From Methylobacillus flagellatus KT (GTDB taxonomy: Bacteria > Pseudomonadota > Gammaproteobacteria > Burkholderiales > Methylophilaceae), in NCBI RefSeq assembly GCF_000013705.1, contig NC_007947.1, positions 992,001 to 1,056,000 of the forward strand: a stretch of DNA of 64,000 nucleotides. The letters are read 5' to 3'. Numbering within the stretch: the first letter of the stretch is position 1; every line of letters starts with the position of its first letter. The notes below the pieces were generated by a model. The model was not told where the DNA came from, did not search any database, and was given only the letters and a program-made list of their open reading frames with translations. Below, piece after piece: positions 54,756-64,000 of this stretch. The position numbers and the translations under genes are program-made.

Positions 54756-55121
54756 ATGAAAAAGCAGCAAGGCATGTCATTCCTGAGCCTGGTGGTCGTC
54801 ATCGCAGTGGGTATATTTTTTGCTGTATTGGCAATGAAGCTTGCGCCTTCCTATATCGAATATTTTGCTGTCAAGAAAGCGATTAGCCGCATTGCCCATG
54901 ACCCAGGGTTCTCCAGCATGAGCAAAGCGGACATGATTGCTGCTTTCCAGAAGAGCGCCACCATCGACGATATCCGCAGCGTCGAAGCCCGGGACCTGAC
55001 CTTCCTGCGTGATGAGAACGGCAAGACGGCGCTTTCGGTCGATTACCAGGTCGTGGTGCCCTTGTTTTCCAATATCAGTGTCTTGCTGGACTTCGAGGCA
55101 TCTACCGACAATGCCCGTTGA
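54756..55121 (+). CDS. DUF4845 membrane protein
   Basis: This 121-residue protein has one N-terminal membrane helix (GMSFLSLVVVIAVGIFFAVL) with a pilin-like start and a periplasmic domain (IAHDPGFSSMSKADMIAAFQ). It is found in this place between lepB and rnc in many Beta- and Gammaproteobacteria; its role is unknown. GGAGG lies 8 bases before ATG 54756. Confidence 0.85.
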   Translation: MKKQQGMSFLSLVVVIAVGIFFAVLAMKLAPSYIEYFAVKKAISRIAHDPGFSSMSKADMIAAFQKSATIDDIRSVEARDLTFLRDENGKTALSVDYQVVVPLFSNISVLLDFEASTDNAR

Positions 55122-55196
55122 TCGTCAATCTTGCCCTGGCCGTGTGGCTTGCATGGCTTTTTCAATGCTGCATGTATCCCGTGGCGGGCTGCCGTT

Positions 55197-55877
55197 TTGA
55201 GCCAGAACAGCCTGGTACGCCAGCTTGCGTACGAATTCAAGGATAAAGGCCTGCTGACGCTGGCGCTCACCCATCGCAGCTATTCTGGAAGCAATAACGA
55301 GAGACTGGAGTTCCTTGGAGACGGCGTGCTGAATTTCCTGGTGGCACATCAGTTGTTCCTGCGTTTTCCAAAATTGCCCGAGGGCGATCTCAGCCGGTTG
55401 CGTGCTCAGCTGGTCAAGGAACAAACCTTGAGCGAGATTGCCACAGAACTGAGTGTGGGGGAATTCCTCCGTCTTGGCGAAGGCGAACTCAAGAGCGGCG
55501 GCTGGCGGCGCCCCTCGGTGCTGGCCGATGCTATGGAAGCCATCATCGGCGCGGTTTTCCTGGACGGGGGCTACCCGGCTGCCGAGGCGCTGGTGAAGCG
55601 CTTGTTCCTGCCGCGCATGGAGGGCATAGACCCGAAGGCAATCGGCAAGGATGCCAAGTCCCTGCTACAGGAATTCCTGCAAGGGCGCAAAATAGACCTG
55701 CCCGAATACAACGTCTTGGCAACCGAGGGCGAAGCGCATTGCCAGACATTCCGGGTGAGCTGCCATATCACCAAGTTCCAGATTACCACCGAGGGCAAAG
55801 GCTCCAGCCGACGTGCGGCTGAGCAGCAGGCCGCCCAGCTGGCTTACGAGCAATTGCTCGAAAAAGGAAAGAAATGA
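55197..55877 (+). CDS. rnc: Ribonuclease III
   Basis: RNase III cuts double-stranded RNA in rRNA and mRNA maturation. The signature [16 protein letters not shown] carries the catalytic acids, with [15 protein letters not shown] next, and a C-terminal dsRNA-binding domain (about 155-226). The TTG start at 55197 gives 226 residues, the same as E. coli, with GGCGGG upstream; a start at 55131 would add 22 residues unlike the family. Era follows with a 4-base overlap. Confidence 0.95.
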   Translation: MSQNSLVRQLAYEFKDKGLLTLALTHRSYSGSNNERLEFLGDGVLNFLVAHQLFLRFPKLPEGDLSRLRAQLVKEQTLSEIATELSVGEFLRLGEGELKSGGWRRPSVLADAMEAIIGAVFLDGGYPAAEALVKRLFLPRMEGIDPKAIGKDAKSLLQEFLQGRKIDLPEYNVLATEGEAHCQTFRVSCHITKFQITTEGKGSSRRAAEQQAAQLAYEQLLEKGKK

Positions 55878-56764
55878 CATCATCCAACGCTTTTCGTTGT
55901 GGCACCGTCGCCATCGTCGGCCGTCCCAACGTGGGCAAGTCCACCTTGCTCAACCATATCCTCGGCCTCAAGCTGAGCATTACGTCACGCAAGGCGCAAA
56001 CCACGCGGCACCGCCTGCTGGGAATACATACCACGGAAGATACGCAATTCCTGTTCGTGGATACGCCAGGTTTCCAGCAAAAGCATATCAATGCGCTCAA
56101 CCGCAACCTGAACCGCACCGTCACCCAGGTGCTGAGCGAGGTGGATGTGGTGTTGTTTGTGATCGAGCCCATGCACCTGGGAGATGCGGACCGCAAGGTG
56201 CTGCAGCTGCTGCCGAAGAATCAGCCAGTATTCCTGGTCGTCAACAAGGCTGACCTGATGGGCGACAAGGGGAACCTGTTGCCGTTGATTCAGGATTTCG
56301 ACCTGGAGTTTCCATTCACCGGCATCATTCCCGTAAGCGCCAAGAAAAATCTGTATCTGGATGAGCTGCTGGCTGCCGTCCGTGAACACCTGCCTGAACA
56401 GCCGGCGATTTATGGCGAGGATGAGCTGACGGACCGTAACGAGCGCTTCCTGGCGGCAGAAATGCTGCGTGAAAAGATATTCCGTTTGCTGGGGGACGAA
56501 GTGCCGTATTCCGTAGCGGTGGAGATCGAGAAGTTCGAGCAGGAAGGCAATTTGCGCCGTATCCATGCCGCCATCATTGTCGACAAGGATAGCCAGAAGC
56601 CGATGCTGATCGGCAAGGGCGGCGAAAAGCTCAAGCGCATTTCCACCGAGGCGCGCCAAGATATGGAAAAGCTGTTCGGCGGCAAGATCTGGCTCGAGAC
56701 CTGGGTGAAGGTCAAGAGTGGCTGGGCGGACGACGAACGCGCCTTGAAATCCCTGGGCTACTGA
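55874..56764 (+). CDS. era: GTPase Era
   Basis: Era is a GTPase that assists 16S rRNA 3'-end maturation and 30S assembly. It has 296 residues with G1 [13 protein letters not shown]3 DTPGFQ, G4 NKAD, and a C-terminal KH domain ([15 protein letters not shown]). Its stop codon directly precedes an inverted-repeat element. Confidence 0.97.
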   Translation: MTSSNAFRCGTVAIVGRPNVGKSTLLNHILGLKLSITSRKAQTTRHRLLGIHTTEDTQFLFVDTPGFQQKHINALNRNLNRTVTQVLSEVDVVLFVIEPMHLGDADRKVLQLLPKNQPVFLVVNKADLMGDKGNLLPLIQDFDLEFPFTGIIPVSAKKNLYLDELLAAVREHLPEQPAIYGEDELTDRNERFLAAEMLREKIFRLLGDEVPYSVAVEIEKFEQEGNLRRIHAAIIVDKDSQKPMLIGKGGEKLKRISTEARQDMEKLFGGKIWLETWVKVKSGWADDERALKSLGY

Positions 56765-57011
56765 GAGCCTGTTCACAATTTTTTCATAGGGTACGCATGG
56801 CTCCAAAACGTGTCTGGTCAAGGCCCAGTGTGCAGGTAATGCTGCAACGCGGCGGACGTGTTTTAGGGGCATGCCCTCCGGGTTGCTCCGGCAGCGCAGC
56901 CGCTGCTGTGTTGCAAATCCTCGCCGGGCAATGAGCCCGTCTGTGGTTTGCGCCTTGCTTCGACTACACTGCCGGAGCAACGTACCTCATGAAAAAATTG
57001 TGAGCAGGCTC
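56765..57011. mobile_element. 247-bp MITE-like inverted-repeat element
   Basis: The two ends form an inverted repeat of about 31 bases with 28 matches. The left end starts GAGCCTGTTCACAATTTTTT; the right end reads GAGCCTGCTCACAATTTTTT on the other strand, both followed by CAT-GG-TACG. The 170-base interior holds no gene and no transposase. It fits exactly between the stop of era and the stop of the convergent pagP. Target duplication is not clear. Confidence 0.7.
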
Positions 57012-57565
57012 TAAAAGCCGACCCTGGACCAGAAGAACAGGATATTGCCGTTGCCCCGGCCGCCAGGCACATAACTGGTGTTCACCGAGTATTGCCTGTA
57101 GTTGAGCGACGCAATCGGCAGTACGCCAGGGATGGGGATGTTCTTGTAGATATCGGCACGCGAAGTGAGGAATGCCGTGTAGCCGACGCCGGCATGCAGT
57201 CCCGACCGAGGTCCCATCATCCATTGGTGTCCATAGCCCAGCATAGGTTGCACATTGCTGTGCGAGTCCGAGAATGCCATCAAGTAAACACCTTCCCAAT
57301 TGCCTGCGGCATTGTAGCGGCTGCGTCCGTATCCCAGGCCCCAGGTGAATTCACGGAACGAGTCGATCTTGTCGTTATCGTAGGCAAAGCGCAAGTGGTG
57401 GGTCCAAAGCGGAATGTAGAGGTCATGATCGCCGTTTTTCCAGGTATCCGAGATGCGCTCGCATGACTTGTCTATCCATGAGTAGTCCGTGTTGCACGCG
57501 GCCTCTGCCGCCAGTGGGACGAGCATGGTGCTGCTCATCGCGATGATGCCGTGCCTGATATTCAT
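57011..57565 (-). CDS. Lipid A palmitoyltransferase, PagP-like
   Basis: This outer-membrane enzyme transfers palmitate from phospholipid to lipid A. It has 184 residues: a signal peptide ending near AEA, an amphipathic N-terminal helix (SWIDKSCERISDTWKNGDHD), LYIPLWTHHLRFAYDNDKID with a conserved His, and the barrel (EFTWGLGYGRSRYN, PMLGYGHQWMMG) ending in Phe. The TAG stop is formed partly by the edge of the MITE-like element. Confidence 0.85.
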   Translation of the reverse strand: MNIRHGIIAMSSTMLVPLAAEAACNTDYSWIDKSCERISDTWKNGDHDLYIPLWTHHLRFAYDNDKIDSFREFTWGLGYGRSRYNAAGNWEGVYLMAFSDSHSNVQPMLGYGHQWMMGPRSGLHAGVGYTAFLTSRADIYKNIPIPGVLPIASLNYRQYSVNTSYVPGGRGNGNILFFWSRVGF

Positions 57566-57694
57566 AAGCCTATACCTTAACCATCTGCTAGACCTGACAG
57601 CAGAGCATGAGGAAAGGTTTCTCCACTGCGCTGATATGGGCGAGGAAACCTGAGATAAAATGCGTGCTGGTTCTTAATCTAACATAAAGTTTGC

Positions 57695-58429
57695 ATGGCA
57701 CTCAGTAACATCCACCGCCAAGACAATCAGCCTGTGTATGTGCTGCATACCTATCCGTTCAAGGAAACCAGCCTGGTGGTCGAGTTGTTCAGCCGCGAGT
57801 TCGGCCGGGTGGCGGCCGTCGCCAAGGGCGCGAGGCGTCCGCGTTCTGCCATGCGCGGCATGCTGCAGGCTTTTCAGCCACTGCAGGCGACATGGTCAGG
57901 CAAGGCCGAGCTCAAGAACCTGCACAGCATGGAGTGGGGAGCGGGTTTGCTCCTGCTGCGCGGCGAGGCGCTGATGTGCGGCTTCTACCTCAACGAGTTG
58001 CTGTTGCGCTTGCTGCCGCGCGAAGATGGGCATGACGCATTGTTCGACTACTATAGCCAAACCTTGCGCATACTTGCGCAGGACCAGGTGCCGGTGGCGA
58101 CTACTTTGCGTCGCTTTGAGCTCAGGATGCTGCAGGAGCTGGGCTATGCCGTGCCGCTCGAGTATGACGAAGCAGGCAATGCCATCAAGCCTGAGCATAT
58201 GTATTCCTACGTTGCCGAACAAGGCGCTGCCCCTACAAGCCAGCATGTAGCGCCGCCAAATGGCGTACAATTATCCGGCAAGACATTGCTTGCCATGGCG
58301 CAGGATGACTACAGCGATGCGCTGACCCAGCAGCAAAGCAAGCAATTGATGCGTGCCTTGCTCGCGCACTATCTGGGAGATAAACCTTTACATACCCGAC
58401 AACTACTCATGGATCTGCAGGCATTATGA
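57695..58429 (+). CDS. recO: DNA repair protein RecO
   Basis: RecO anneals DNA and loads RecA with RecR. It has 244 residues: an N-terminal OB fold ([39 protein letters not shown]) and a helical C-terminal domain, with zinc ligands absent as often in proteobacterial RecO. PdxJ follows with a 4-base overlap. Confidence 0.94.
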   Translation: MALSNIHRQDNQPVYVLHTYPFKETSLVVELFSREFGRVAAVAKGARRPRSAMRGMLQAFQPLQATWSGKAELKNLHSMEWGAGLLLLRGEALMCGFYLNELLLRLLPREDGHDALFDYYSQTLRILAQDQVPVATTLRRFELRMLQELGYAVPLEYDEAGNAIKPEHMYSYVAEQGAAPTSQHVAPPNGVQLSGKTLLAMAQDDYSDALTQQQSKQLMRALLAHYLGDKPLHTRQLLMDLQAL

Positions 58430-59148
58430 AACTAGGCGTCAATATCGATCACGTGGCCACCCTGCGCCAGGCGCGCGGCACTCAATACCCCAGTGTGGTG
58501 CAGGCCGCCCTGCGCGCCGAAGAGGCGGGGGCGGACAGCATCACCATTCATTTGCGCGAGGACCGGCGCCATATTCAGGATGCCGATGTTTTTGCGTTGC
58601 GTCCGTTGCTGCAGACGAAAATGAATCTGGAAATGGCGGTAACCGACGAAATGGTCGGCATCGCCCTTCAGGTGAGGCCGCAGGATGTCTGCCTGGTGCC
58701 TGAGCGCCGCGAAGAGCGCACGACCGAGGGCGGTCTGAACGTGATCGGCAACCTAGGCGCTATCAAGGGCGCCTGCAAGACGCTGGGAGATGCTGGAATT
58801 CGCGTTTCCTTGTTTATCGGGCCGGAGCTGGAACAAGTCGAAGCTGCCAAGGCGGCAGGCGCGCCGGTCATTGAAATTCACACAGGGGCATTTGCCGACG
58901 CCGGTACCGAGGCAGCAAAACATGCTGAATTGCAGCGCATTCGCATGGCAGTGGACCATGGGCTGGCACTGGGCCTGACTGTCAACGCCGGGCACGGCCT
59001 GAATATTCACAACGTGCATGAGATTGTCAGCATTCCCGGTATCGAGGAACTCAATATCGGCCATGCGATCGTGGCCCACGCCCTGTTTGTCGGCTGGGAG
59101 TACGCAGTGCGCGAAATGAAGGCGCTGATCGTGCAGAAGGCGACCTAA
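58426..59148 (+). CDS. pdxJ: Pyridoxine 5'-phosphate synthase
   Basis: PdxJ forms pyridoxine 5'-phosphate from 1-deoxyxylulose 5-phosphate and aminoacetone phosphate. It has 240 residues with [31 protein letters not shown], the Glu of [15 protein letters not shown], and GHGLNIHNV. It overlaps recO and is followed by acpS after 19 bases. Confidence 0.97.
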   Translation: MKLGVNIDHVATLRQARGTQYPSVVQAALRAEEAGADSITIHLREDRRHIQDADVFALRPLLQTKMNLEMAVTDEMVGIALQVRPQDVCLVPERREERTTEGGLNVIGNLGAIKGACKTLGDAGIRVSLFIGPELEQVEAAKAAGAPVIEIHTGAFADAGTEAAKHAELQRIRMAVDHGLALGLTVNAGHGLNIHNVHEIVSIPGIEELNIGHAIVAHALFVGWEYAVREMKALIVQKAT

Positions 59149-59167
59149 GCTTCGGTAACTCTCCAGC

Positions 59168-59548
59168 ATGATTTATGGGATAGGTACCGATATCGTCGAA
59201 GTGGTGCGCATTGAGGAGTCACTCAGCCGCTTTGGTGACGCATTCGCCCGGCGTATTCTCAATGCTGCCGAGTGGCAGGAATACGAGGCGAGCCGGGTCA
59301 AGGCCAGGTTTCTTGCCAAGCGCTTCGCTGCCAAGGAGGCATTCGCCAAGGCGTTGGGCACAGGCATACGCGGCGCAGCCAGTTTCGAGAATATCGGTAT
59401 CGGGCATGACGCCCTAGGCAAACCGGAGTTTCGGTTGGCGCCGTTGTTGCAGGCGTGGCTGGAGGAAAAGGGCGTAGGCAGCCTGCATCTTTCCCTCAGT
59501 GATGAGAAAGCCATCGCTGCCGCATTCGTGGTTTTGGAGCGCGCCTGA
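59168..59548 (+). CDS. acpS: Holo-acyl-carrier-protein synthase
   Basis: AcpS attaches phosphopantetheine to acyl carrier protein. It has 126 residues with GIGTDIVEVVRIE, FLAKRFAAKEAFAKALGTG and LSLSDEKAIAAAFVV. It is the third gene of the recO-pdxJ-acpS group. Confidence 0.96.
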   Translation: MIYGIGTDIVEVVRIEESLSRFGDAFARRILNAAEWQEYEASRVKARFLAKRFAAKEAFAKALGTGIRGAASFENIGIGHDALGKPEFRLAPLLQAWLEEKGVGSLHLSLSDEKAIAAAFVVLERA

Positions 59549-59551
59549 ACC

Positions 59552-60487
59552 ATGCATCGTAAGCTGTGGCTCGCCTGCCTGCTATTTGCAGGCGCTGTAA
59601 TGAGCGCTGAGCAGTGGGAGCTGGCGGGGGAAAGCAGCGTCGGCAAGCATTATATCGACCAATCCAGCGTGGTGCGCAATACTGCAGATCAGAAAGTGAC
59701 CGTGCAGACCAAGGTGGAACAACCTGATGCCAGTATCTGGGTGACGACCATGCAGGTGGATTGCCACACCAGGCGGTTCAGTTATCTCAAGGGGTTCCAG
59801 CTCAAGGACGGCAAGCAAGTGGTCAGGTTCGACGCTCCACGTGCGGAAGAGCCAATCAGCCCGGGTTCACTCCCGGATCAGCTGGAACAGCGCTACTGCG
59901 CCGCTCGCGTTGCGCCGATTTCCGCACCGGTACCCAGCTGGGAGATCGTCAGCAACAGCAACGCGGGCGAGGTGGCGATTGACCGTGCTTCCTTGCAGGC
60001 GCTGCCAGGTCAGGAGTTCAAGGTCAATACGCGAGTGAGGTTGTTCAACAAGAATGAGCAAACACTGAGTTCGCTGCAATTCAATTGTGGCAAAGGCACG
60101 TTCAGGATACTGCAGTCGCAGAGATTGCGTGACGGTCATGCCGAGTTTCTGTTTGACAAGCCGCAGCCCGATGTGCCGGTAAGCAAGTCGGCGACCACAC
60201 AGGAGCTTGCCAAGACAATCTGCACTCCGGCCGCCAAGCCTGCACGCACACCATTTCAGGAAGATGCCTGCAAGGCGACATTGCATGATTTGCAGGGGCT
60301 GGAAACCCGCGTGCAGGCTGATGTCGATGCCCACGCCCTGTATTGCGACACCATGCAGAACTACTTGGACCACCTCGCAAAAATTGCCGACGAGGTGGAA
60401 AAAAACCACTGCGCTATCCACGGTCTGGACCAATACCAGCGCGAAATCCGTGCTGTTGGGTGCGAGGACCCGGTAAATGGACAATAG
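59552..60487 (+). CDS. Exported protein with two repeated domains, unknown
   Basis: This 311-residue protein has a signal peptide (WLACLLFAGAVMSA). Two similar segments follow: residues about 22-120 (WELAGESSVGKHYIDQSSVV ... MQVDCHTRRFSYLKG) and about 127-220 (WEIVSNSNAGEVAIDRASLQ ... LQFNCGKGTFRILQS), each with one Cys in matching place. The pattern recalls surface-adhesin protein E domains but this is not confirmed. A helical C-terminal end has four cysteines. It overlaps the tcdA start by 11 bases. Confidence 0.75.
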   Translation: MHRKLWLACLLFAGAVMSAEQWELAGESSVGKHYIDQSSVVRNTADQKVTVQTKVEQPDASIWVTTMQVDCHTRRFSYLKGFQLKDGKQVVRFDAPRAEEPISPGSLPDQLEQRYCAARVAPISAPVPSWEIVSNSNAGEVAIDRASLQALPGQEFKVNTRVRLFNKNEQTLSSLQFNCGKGTFRILQSQRLRDGHAEFLFDKPQPDVPVSKSATTQELAKTICTPAAKPARTPFQEDACKATLHDLQGLETRVQADVDAHALYCDTMQNYLDHLAKIADEVEKNHCAIHGLDQYQREIRAVGCEDPVNGQ

Positions 60488-61280
60488 CATAGAGATGGAT
60501 TGGGAGCGCAGGTTCGGCGGTGTGCGCAGGCTGTATGGCGAGTTGGCGCTACATAGGTTTCGTCATGCACATGTAGCCGTGATCGGCATGGGCGGCGTGG
60601 GTTCATGGGCGGTGGAGGCCTTGGCGCGTAGCGCGATAGGCAAGTTGACGCTGGTTGATCTCGACAATATCGCCGAATCCAATGTCAATCGCCAGTTGCA
60701 CGCTGTCGAAGGGGCTTTCGGCCTTGCCAAGGTCACGGCCATGGCGCAGCGCGTGCGAGAGATCAATCCCTTGGCTGAGGTGCGGGAGGTTGAGGATTTC
60801 ATTGCATCGGATAACCTTGATGTATTACTGGACAGCAGTGTTGACGCGGTGCTGGACGCGATAGACGATGCGCGGGCCAAGGTAGCCTTGGCCGCATGGT
60901 GCCGCAAGCTCGGGATTCCGCTGGTGATGGCAGGCGGAGCGGGGGGGCGCGTCGACCCGACACGCATCCGGGTGGCCGACTTGGCAGACGTGCATGGCGA
61001 CAGGTTGCTGGCAAAAGTGCGCAATCAGTTGCGGCGCGACCACGGCTTCCCGAAAGGATTGGACGGAAACAAGCCAGGCAGTAAAAAGAAATTACCAACA
61101 TTCGGTATCGCCTGTGTTTATTCTGACGAACCTGTACAGCAGCCGGAAACAAGTTGCAACGTAGAGGCCGGCAGCATCACGGGTTTGAATTGCGCAGGCT
61201 ATGGCTCATCGGTTGCCGTGACTGCCTCATGCGGCATGATTGCCGCGGCGGCAGTGCTCAAGCGTTTGGCGGTGGGGTGA
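60477..61280 (+). CDS. tcdA: tRNA threonylcarbamoyladenosine dehydratase
   Basis: This E1/ThiF-family enzyme (CsdL) forms the cyclic ct6A at tRNA position 37 using ATP. It has 267 residues with the nucleotide-binding GMGGVGSWAVEALARS, LVDLDNIAESNVNRQLHA, DAIDDARAKVALA and the C-terminal SCGMIAA. The start at 60477 overlaps the preceding gene's stop region; an internal ATG at 60495 is the alternative. Confidence 0.9.
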   Translation: MDNSIEMDWERRFGGVRRLYGELALHRFRHAHVAVIGMGGVGSWAVEALARSAIGKLTLVDLDNIAESNVNRQLHAVEGAFGLAKVTAMAQRVREINPLAEVREVEDFIASDNLDVLLDSSVDAVLDAIDDARAKVALAAWCRKLGIPLVMAGGAGGRVDPTRIRVADLADVHGDRLLAKVRNQLRRDHGFPKGLDGNKPGSKKKLPTFGIACVYSDEPVQQPETSCNVEAGSITGLNCAGYGSSVAVTASCGMIAAAAVLKRLAVG

Positions 61281-61545
61281 ACGCTTGGGCGATGGTGCGC
61301 TCGTATTCCGGAAAATAGCGCGAGATCACGGAAAGGTCGAAGCTGCGCAGAATGCTGGTGTTGGGTTCGCGCTCCAGTAGAAACTCGAAAGAGCGCCGGA
61401 TCAATACTTCATTGTCGAAGCGCCCTTGGCTGAGCGTGTTTGCATAGTCTGGCGCTATTGTCACCCGGTGCGTAGTCGCCGAATTTGCCTCGATGGCAAC
61501 CTCGAACGTATGTTCATCTAGTTTGTTGACGGTGATTTTCGTCAT
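61258..61545 (-). CDS. Conserved-looking 95-residue protein, unknown
   Basis: This small soluble protein starts MTKITVNKLDEHTFEVAIEA and has a beta-rich N-terminus and a helical C-terminus (FEFLLEREPNTSILRSFDLS, ISRYFPEYER). It overlaps the 3' end of tcdA by 23 bases in the opposite direction. I recognise no family. The frame, length and codon use look real. Confidence 0.65.
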   Translation of the reverse strand: MTKITVNKLDEHTFEVAIEANSATTHRVTIAPDYANTLSQGRFDNEVLIRRSFEFLLEREPNTSILRSFDLSVISRYFPEYERTIAQAFTPPPNA

Positions 61546-61633
61546 CGCAATCCCCTTTGATGATTAGGGTATAGTGTAGCTCGAAATGTAGCCGTGTAAC
61601 ACTAAATTAGCCACATGTTAAGGCATTTGCCGA

Positions 61634-64000
61634 TTAGAAATCGTAGCGCAGACTGGCGCCTATCGTACGCGGCTGGCCGGCCGAACCGACATAGAGGTTG
61701 CTGCCTGCGTTGGTGAGGCCGAGAAAGTAGCGCTTATCCAATACATTCTTAGCCCATAGCGAGAAGTCCCAGCGATGCTTGCCGCTGGTTACCCGCAAGC
61801 CGGTGCTGACATTGAGGATGCCGTATCCGGCAATCTTCGAGTATTCCGAGTTGTTGACGTCGCCATAGCTTTCGGAGCGCCAGCTGTATTGTGCATTGGC
61901 ATAGTGTTCAAGGTTGTCGGCAGGGTTCCAGCGCAAGTGGGCGCCGCTACTGAATGCCCAGCGCGATGCGCCGTTCACCTGGTTGCCTGCAATGCTGCGC
62001 GTTCCTTTGCCATAGCCGCTGTCACTGGTACCGCCAGGACCATTGAATTCCTCGGCCGGGGTGGGAGCCGTGCCGCGGTCAAAGCTGGCATCGGTGTAGG
62101 CCCCGCTCAGGCTGAGGCTGAGATGCTGGCTGACCCTGGCACGCAAATCCAATTCCATCCCTTTGCTGCTCAGGTCGCCCACATTGGTAAGCAGTCCTGC
62201 ATAGGTGCCGTTGATCGATGTCCCGGTGATGGCCTGGTAATCCTTGACCCTGGTCAGGAAGACGCTGGCGTTGGCGACCAAGCGCTGATCCAGCCAGCTC
62301 GACTTGATGCCGAATTCGAGATTGTTGGCTTTTTCCGGGTCAATGTTCAAGGCCTCGGTGCCCAGCACCGCGCCTGGTGAAGCCACGCCATTGGTGTTGA
62401 AGCCGCCGGATTTTTCGCTGGATGAGTAGGTGGCATAGCCAAGCACACGGTCATTCAGCCAGTAGCTTGCGGTCAGCAGGCTGGAAAGGCTTTCATCCTT
62501 CTGGTGTTGCACGCCGGTATCGTAATGATCAAGCAAGGGGGAGAGGATTGGTGGCAACGGGGTAATCTGGTCTTGCACCACTCGCGCTTCTTTTTTCTCC
62601 ATGGTGGCGCGCAGGCCTGCGGTCAGGTCGAGTTTTTCCGACAGGTGCCAGGTGCCTTGTCCGAATAACGCATAGCTGTGGGTCTTGGCGTAGCCGGACC
62701 CGGAAAACGCCGAATTGTCGGGGTAGATGGTGGTCAGCGCGAAAGCATCCGGCCCGGTCATGTACTGCTCGCGGTTGGAAACGTCTTGATAGTAGTAGTA
62801 GACGCCCGCTACGTAGTCGAATACATCGCTCAGGGGTGAGGCCAGGCGGATTTCTTGCGAGTATTGCTTATGGCGGGCATCGACGCCGCCGTTGACCGCA
62901 AACAGATCGGTACGGTCGAGATCGTTGTCTGGCTTGAATTGCCATTGCCGCCAGGCGGTGATCGAGGTGAGGGTGTAGCCATTGAAATGCCAGTTGGCCT
63001 CAGCCGAGAGGGCATCCTGGCTGGTACGGGTACGTTGCCTTCCGTCCAATGTGACCTTGTAGTCCTTGGGGTCATAGGCGCGATTTGATGCACCCAGGCC
63101 GTTGGCGTGGGTGATGGCGTCGGTCGCGTTGGAACCTGGAGTGCCAGCAGGCAGGTTACTGGAATAATCAGGGCCGAAAACCGGCTGGCCTGTTACCGGA
63201 TGTATCCCTAGAAACATGAATGCATTGGGTGTCCATGGCCCATACCGATAAGGCACCAGGGTGCCAGTGCTGGAATCTTCCTCGTTGTGCTCGGCAATCA
63301 GGCGCAGGTCAAACGATTCGCTGGGTTGCAGCAGCAGTTGCCCACGTGCGCCAGTACGGTTGATTTCGTTGAGGTTCTTGCCGTCGTAGGTGTTCTTTAC
63401 CCAGCCGTCATCATGGGTTTTATAGGCGGCAATGCGCAATGCTGCCATCTCATTGATTGGCTGGTTGAGCATGACCTTGTATTGCTCAAAGTCGCGCGAC
63501 CCGTAACTCGCTTCCGCCGAATATTCCGGTTTGAAAACCGGCTTGCGGGTGGTGATGTTAAGCACGCCGGCAGTGGTGTTCTTACCGAATAGTGTCCCTT
63601 GCGGGCCGCGCAGCAGTTCGGCCTGCTCGATATCCAGCAGGTCGAACACGGCCAGGCCGGGGCGGCCGAGGAATACGTTGTCGAGATAGATACCGGCGCT
63701 GCCTTCCAGCCCCTCGTTGGCCGGGTTGTTGCCTATGCCGCGGATGGCGATGCTGGACTGGCGCGGATGCAGGAATTGCGCCGTGAGGCTGGGCATGAGC
63801 TGCGGCAGGTCCTGCAATTGGTAAATCCTGCCGGCTTCCAACTGATTGCCTTTGACTACCGATACGGTGGCAGGGACGTCCTGCTCTTTCTCCAGGCGCC
63901 GTCTGGCAGTTACGCTGGTGGTCTCGAGTTTCTGGATTCGCTCTGTTGAGTGTAAAGGTAATTCATCATGGGCATGGCTGGGGCCGGATGTGGCGATGAG
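61634..64000 (-). CDS. TonB-dependent outer-membrane receptor (5' end beyond window)
   Basis: This receptor imports a ligand with TonB energy. The visible part is 788 codons: the tail of a signal peptide, the TonB-box and plug region (TTSVTARRRLEKEQDVPATV, RGPQGTLFGKNTTAGVLNI) and a full 22-strand barrel ending in VRYDF-like LRYDF. The internal ATG at 63841 is not the start, since the frame runs unbroken to 64000. It resembles pesticin/vitamin B12 or substrate-catechol receptors; the ligand is unknown. Confidence 0.93.
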   Translation of the reverse strand, partial: LIATSGPSHAHDELPLHSTERIQKLETTSVTARRRLEKEQDVPATVSVVKGNQLEAGRIYQLQDLPQLMPSLTAQFLHPRQSSIAIRGIGNNPANEGLEGSAGIYLDNVFLGRPGLAVFDLLDIEQAELLRGPQGTLFGKNTTAGVLNITTRKPVFKPEYSAEASYGSRDFEQYKVMLNQPINEMAALRIAAYKTHDDGWVKNTYDGKNLNEINRTGARGQLLLQPSESFDLRLIAEHNEEDSSTGTLVPYRYGPWTPNAFMFLGIHPVTGQPVFGPDYSSNLPAGTPGSNATDAITHANGLGASNRAYDPKDYKVTLDGRQRTRTSQDALSAEANWHFNGYTLTSITAWRQWQFKPDNDLDRTDLFAVNGGVDARHKQYSQEIRLASPLSDVFDYVAGVYYYYQDVSNREQYMTGPDAFALTTIYPDNSAFSGSGYAKTHSYALFGQGTWHLSEKLDLTAGLRATMEKKEARVVQDQITPLPPILSPLLDHYDTGVQHQKDESLSSLLTASYWLNDRVLGYATYSSSEKSGGFNTNGVASPGAVLGTEALNIDPEKANNLEFGIKSSWLDQRLVANASVFLTRVKDYQAITGTSINGTYAGLLTNVGDLSSKGMELDLRARVSQHLSLSLSGAYTDASFDRGTAPTPAEEFNGPGGTSDSGYGKGTRSIAGNQVNGASRWAFSSGAHLRWNPADNLEHYANAQYSWRSESYGDVNNSEYSKIAGYGILNVSTGLRVTSGKHRWDFSLWAKNVLDKRYFLGLTNAGSNLYVGSAGQPRTIGASLRYDF

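Noticed and set aside
1-64000. CRISPR arrays, tRNA or rRNA genes
   Set aside because: No regularly spaced repeat series, cloverleaf-type sequence or rRNA-like stretch was recognised on either strand.

Overview
The window looks like a chromosomal segment of a betaproteobacterium, most likely a Methylophilales member (Methylobacillus-like). This rests on the core gene order rpoE-rseA-rseB-mucD-lepA-lepB-DUF4845-rnc-era, then recO-pdxJ-acpS, on the bamC-dapA pair and on gene texture; there is no rRNA or marker gene to prove it. No tRNA, rRNA or CRISPR array was seen.

Layout. 1-17.2 kb is host DNA: a cyanide-insensitive type bd oxidase (cydAB), a two-component and envelope-stress cluster (CHASE3 histidine kinase, NarL-type regulator, stand-alone receiver, DUF883, DUF1328, DUF2490, BON/EF-hand protein, lipocalin), recQ, rhlE, rsuA, yjdM-csaA, and an rpiA-dhaL-dhaK sugar operon. 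17.4-26.5 kb is a compact, entirely minus-strand prophage of a tailless virus: an HUH rolling-circle replication protein, a zinc-finger protein, an FtsK/HerA-like packaging ATPase, a double-jelly-roll capsid protein resembling PM2 P2, a run of one-transmembrane small proteins, a membrane-anchored GH24 lysozyme and a holin-like protein. It carries no integrase, but its right edge holds a 17-bp stretch matching the centre and XerD arm of dif at 16 positions. Both flanking host genes are truncated: 49 codons of a TrmH/SpoU methyltransferase on the left and the 3' half of a TonB-dependent receptor on the right.

27.9-48.3 kb is host housekeeping: mutS, slyD, bcp, roxA, a secretin-domain protein, a repeat lipoprotein, a YycJ-like hydrolase, bamC-dapA, a HAD phosphatase, a membrane cytochrome c, a PilZ protein, pagL-like, rnfB-like, nth, a FIST protein, thiD, DUF1841 and nadB. 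48.4-64 kb holds the sigma-E envelope-stress operon with mucD, then lepA-lepB-DUF4845-rnc-era, a 247-bp MITE-like inverted-repeat element, pagP, recO-pdxJ-acpS, a two-repeat secreted protein, tcdA, and a TonB-dependent receptor that runs off the window.

The prophage genes read as one programme. An early block from about 26.4 to 22.5 kb (two small proteins, Rep, zinc finger, ATPase) ends at a hairpin terminator. A late block from about 22.4 to 17.5 kb (membrane proteins, capsid, candidate spike proteins, lysis) starts from a region with GTAAC/GTTAC repeats.
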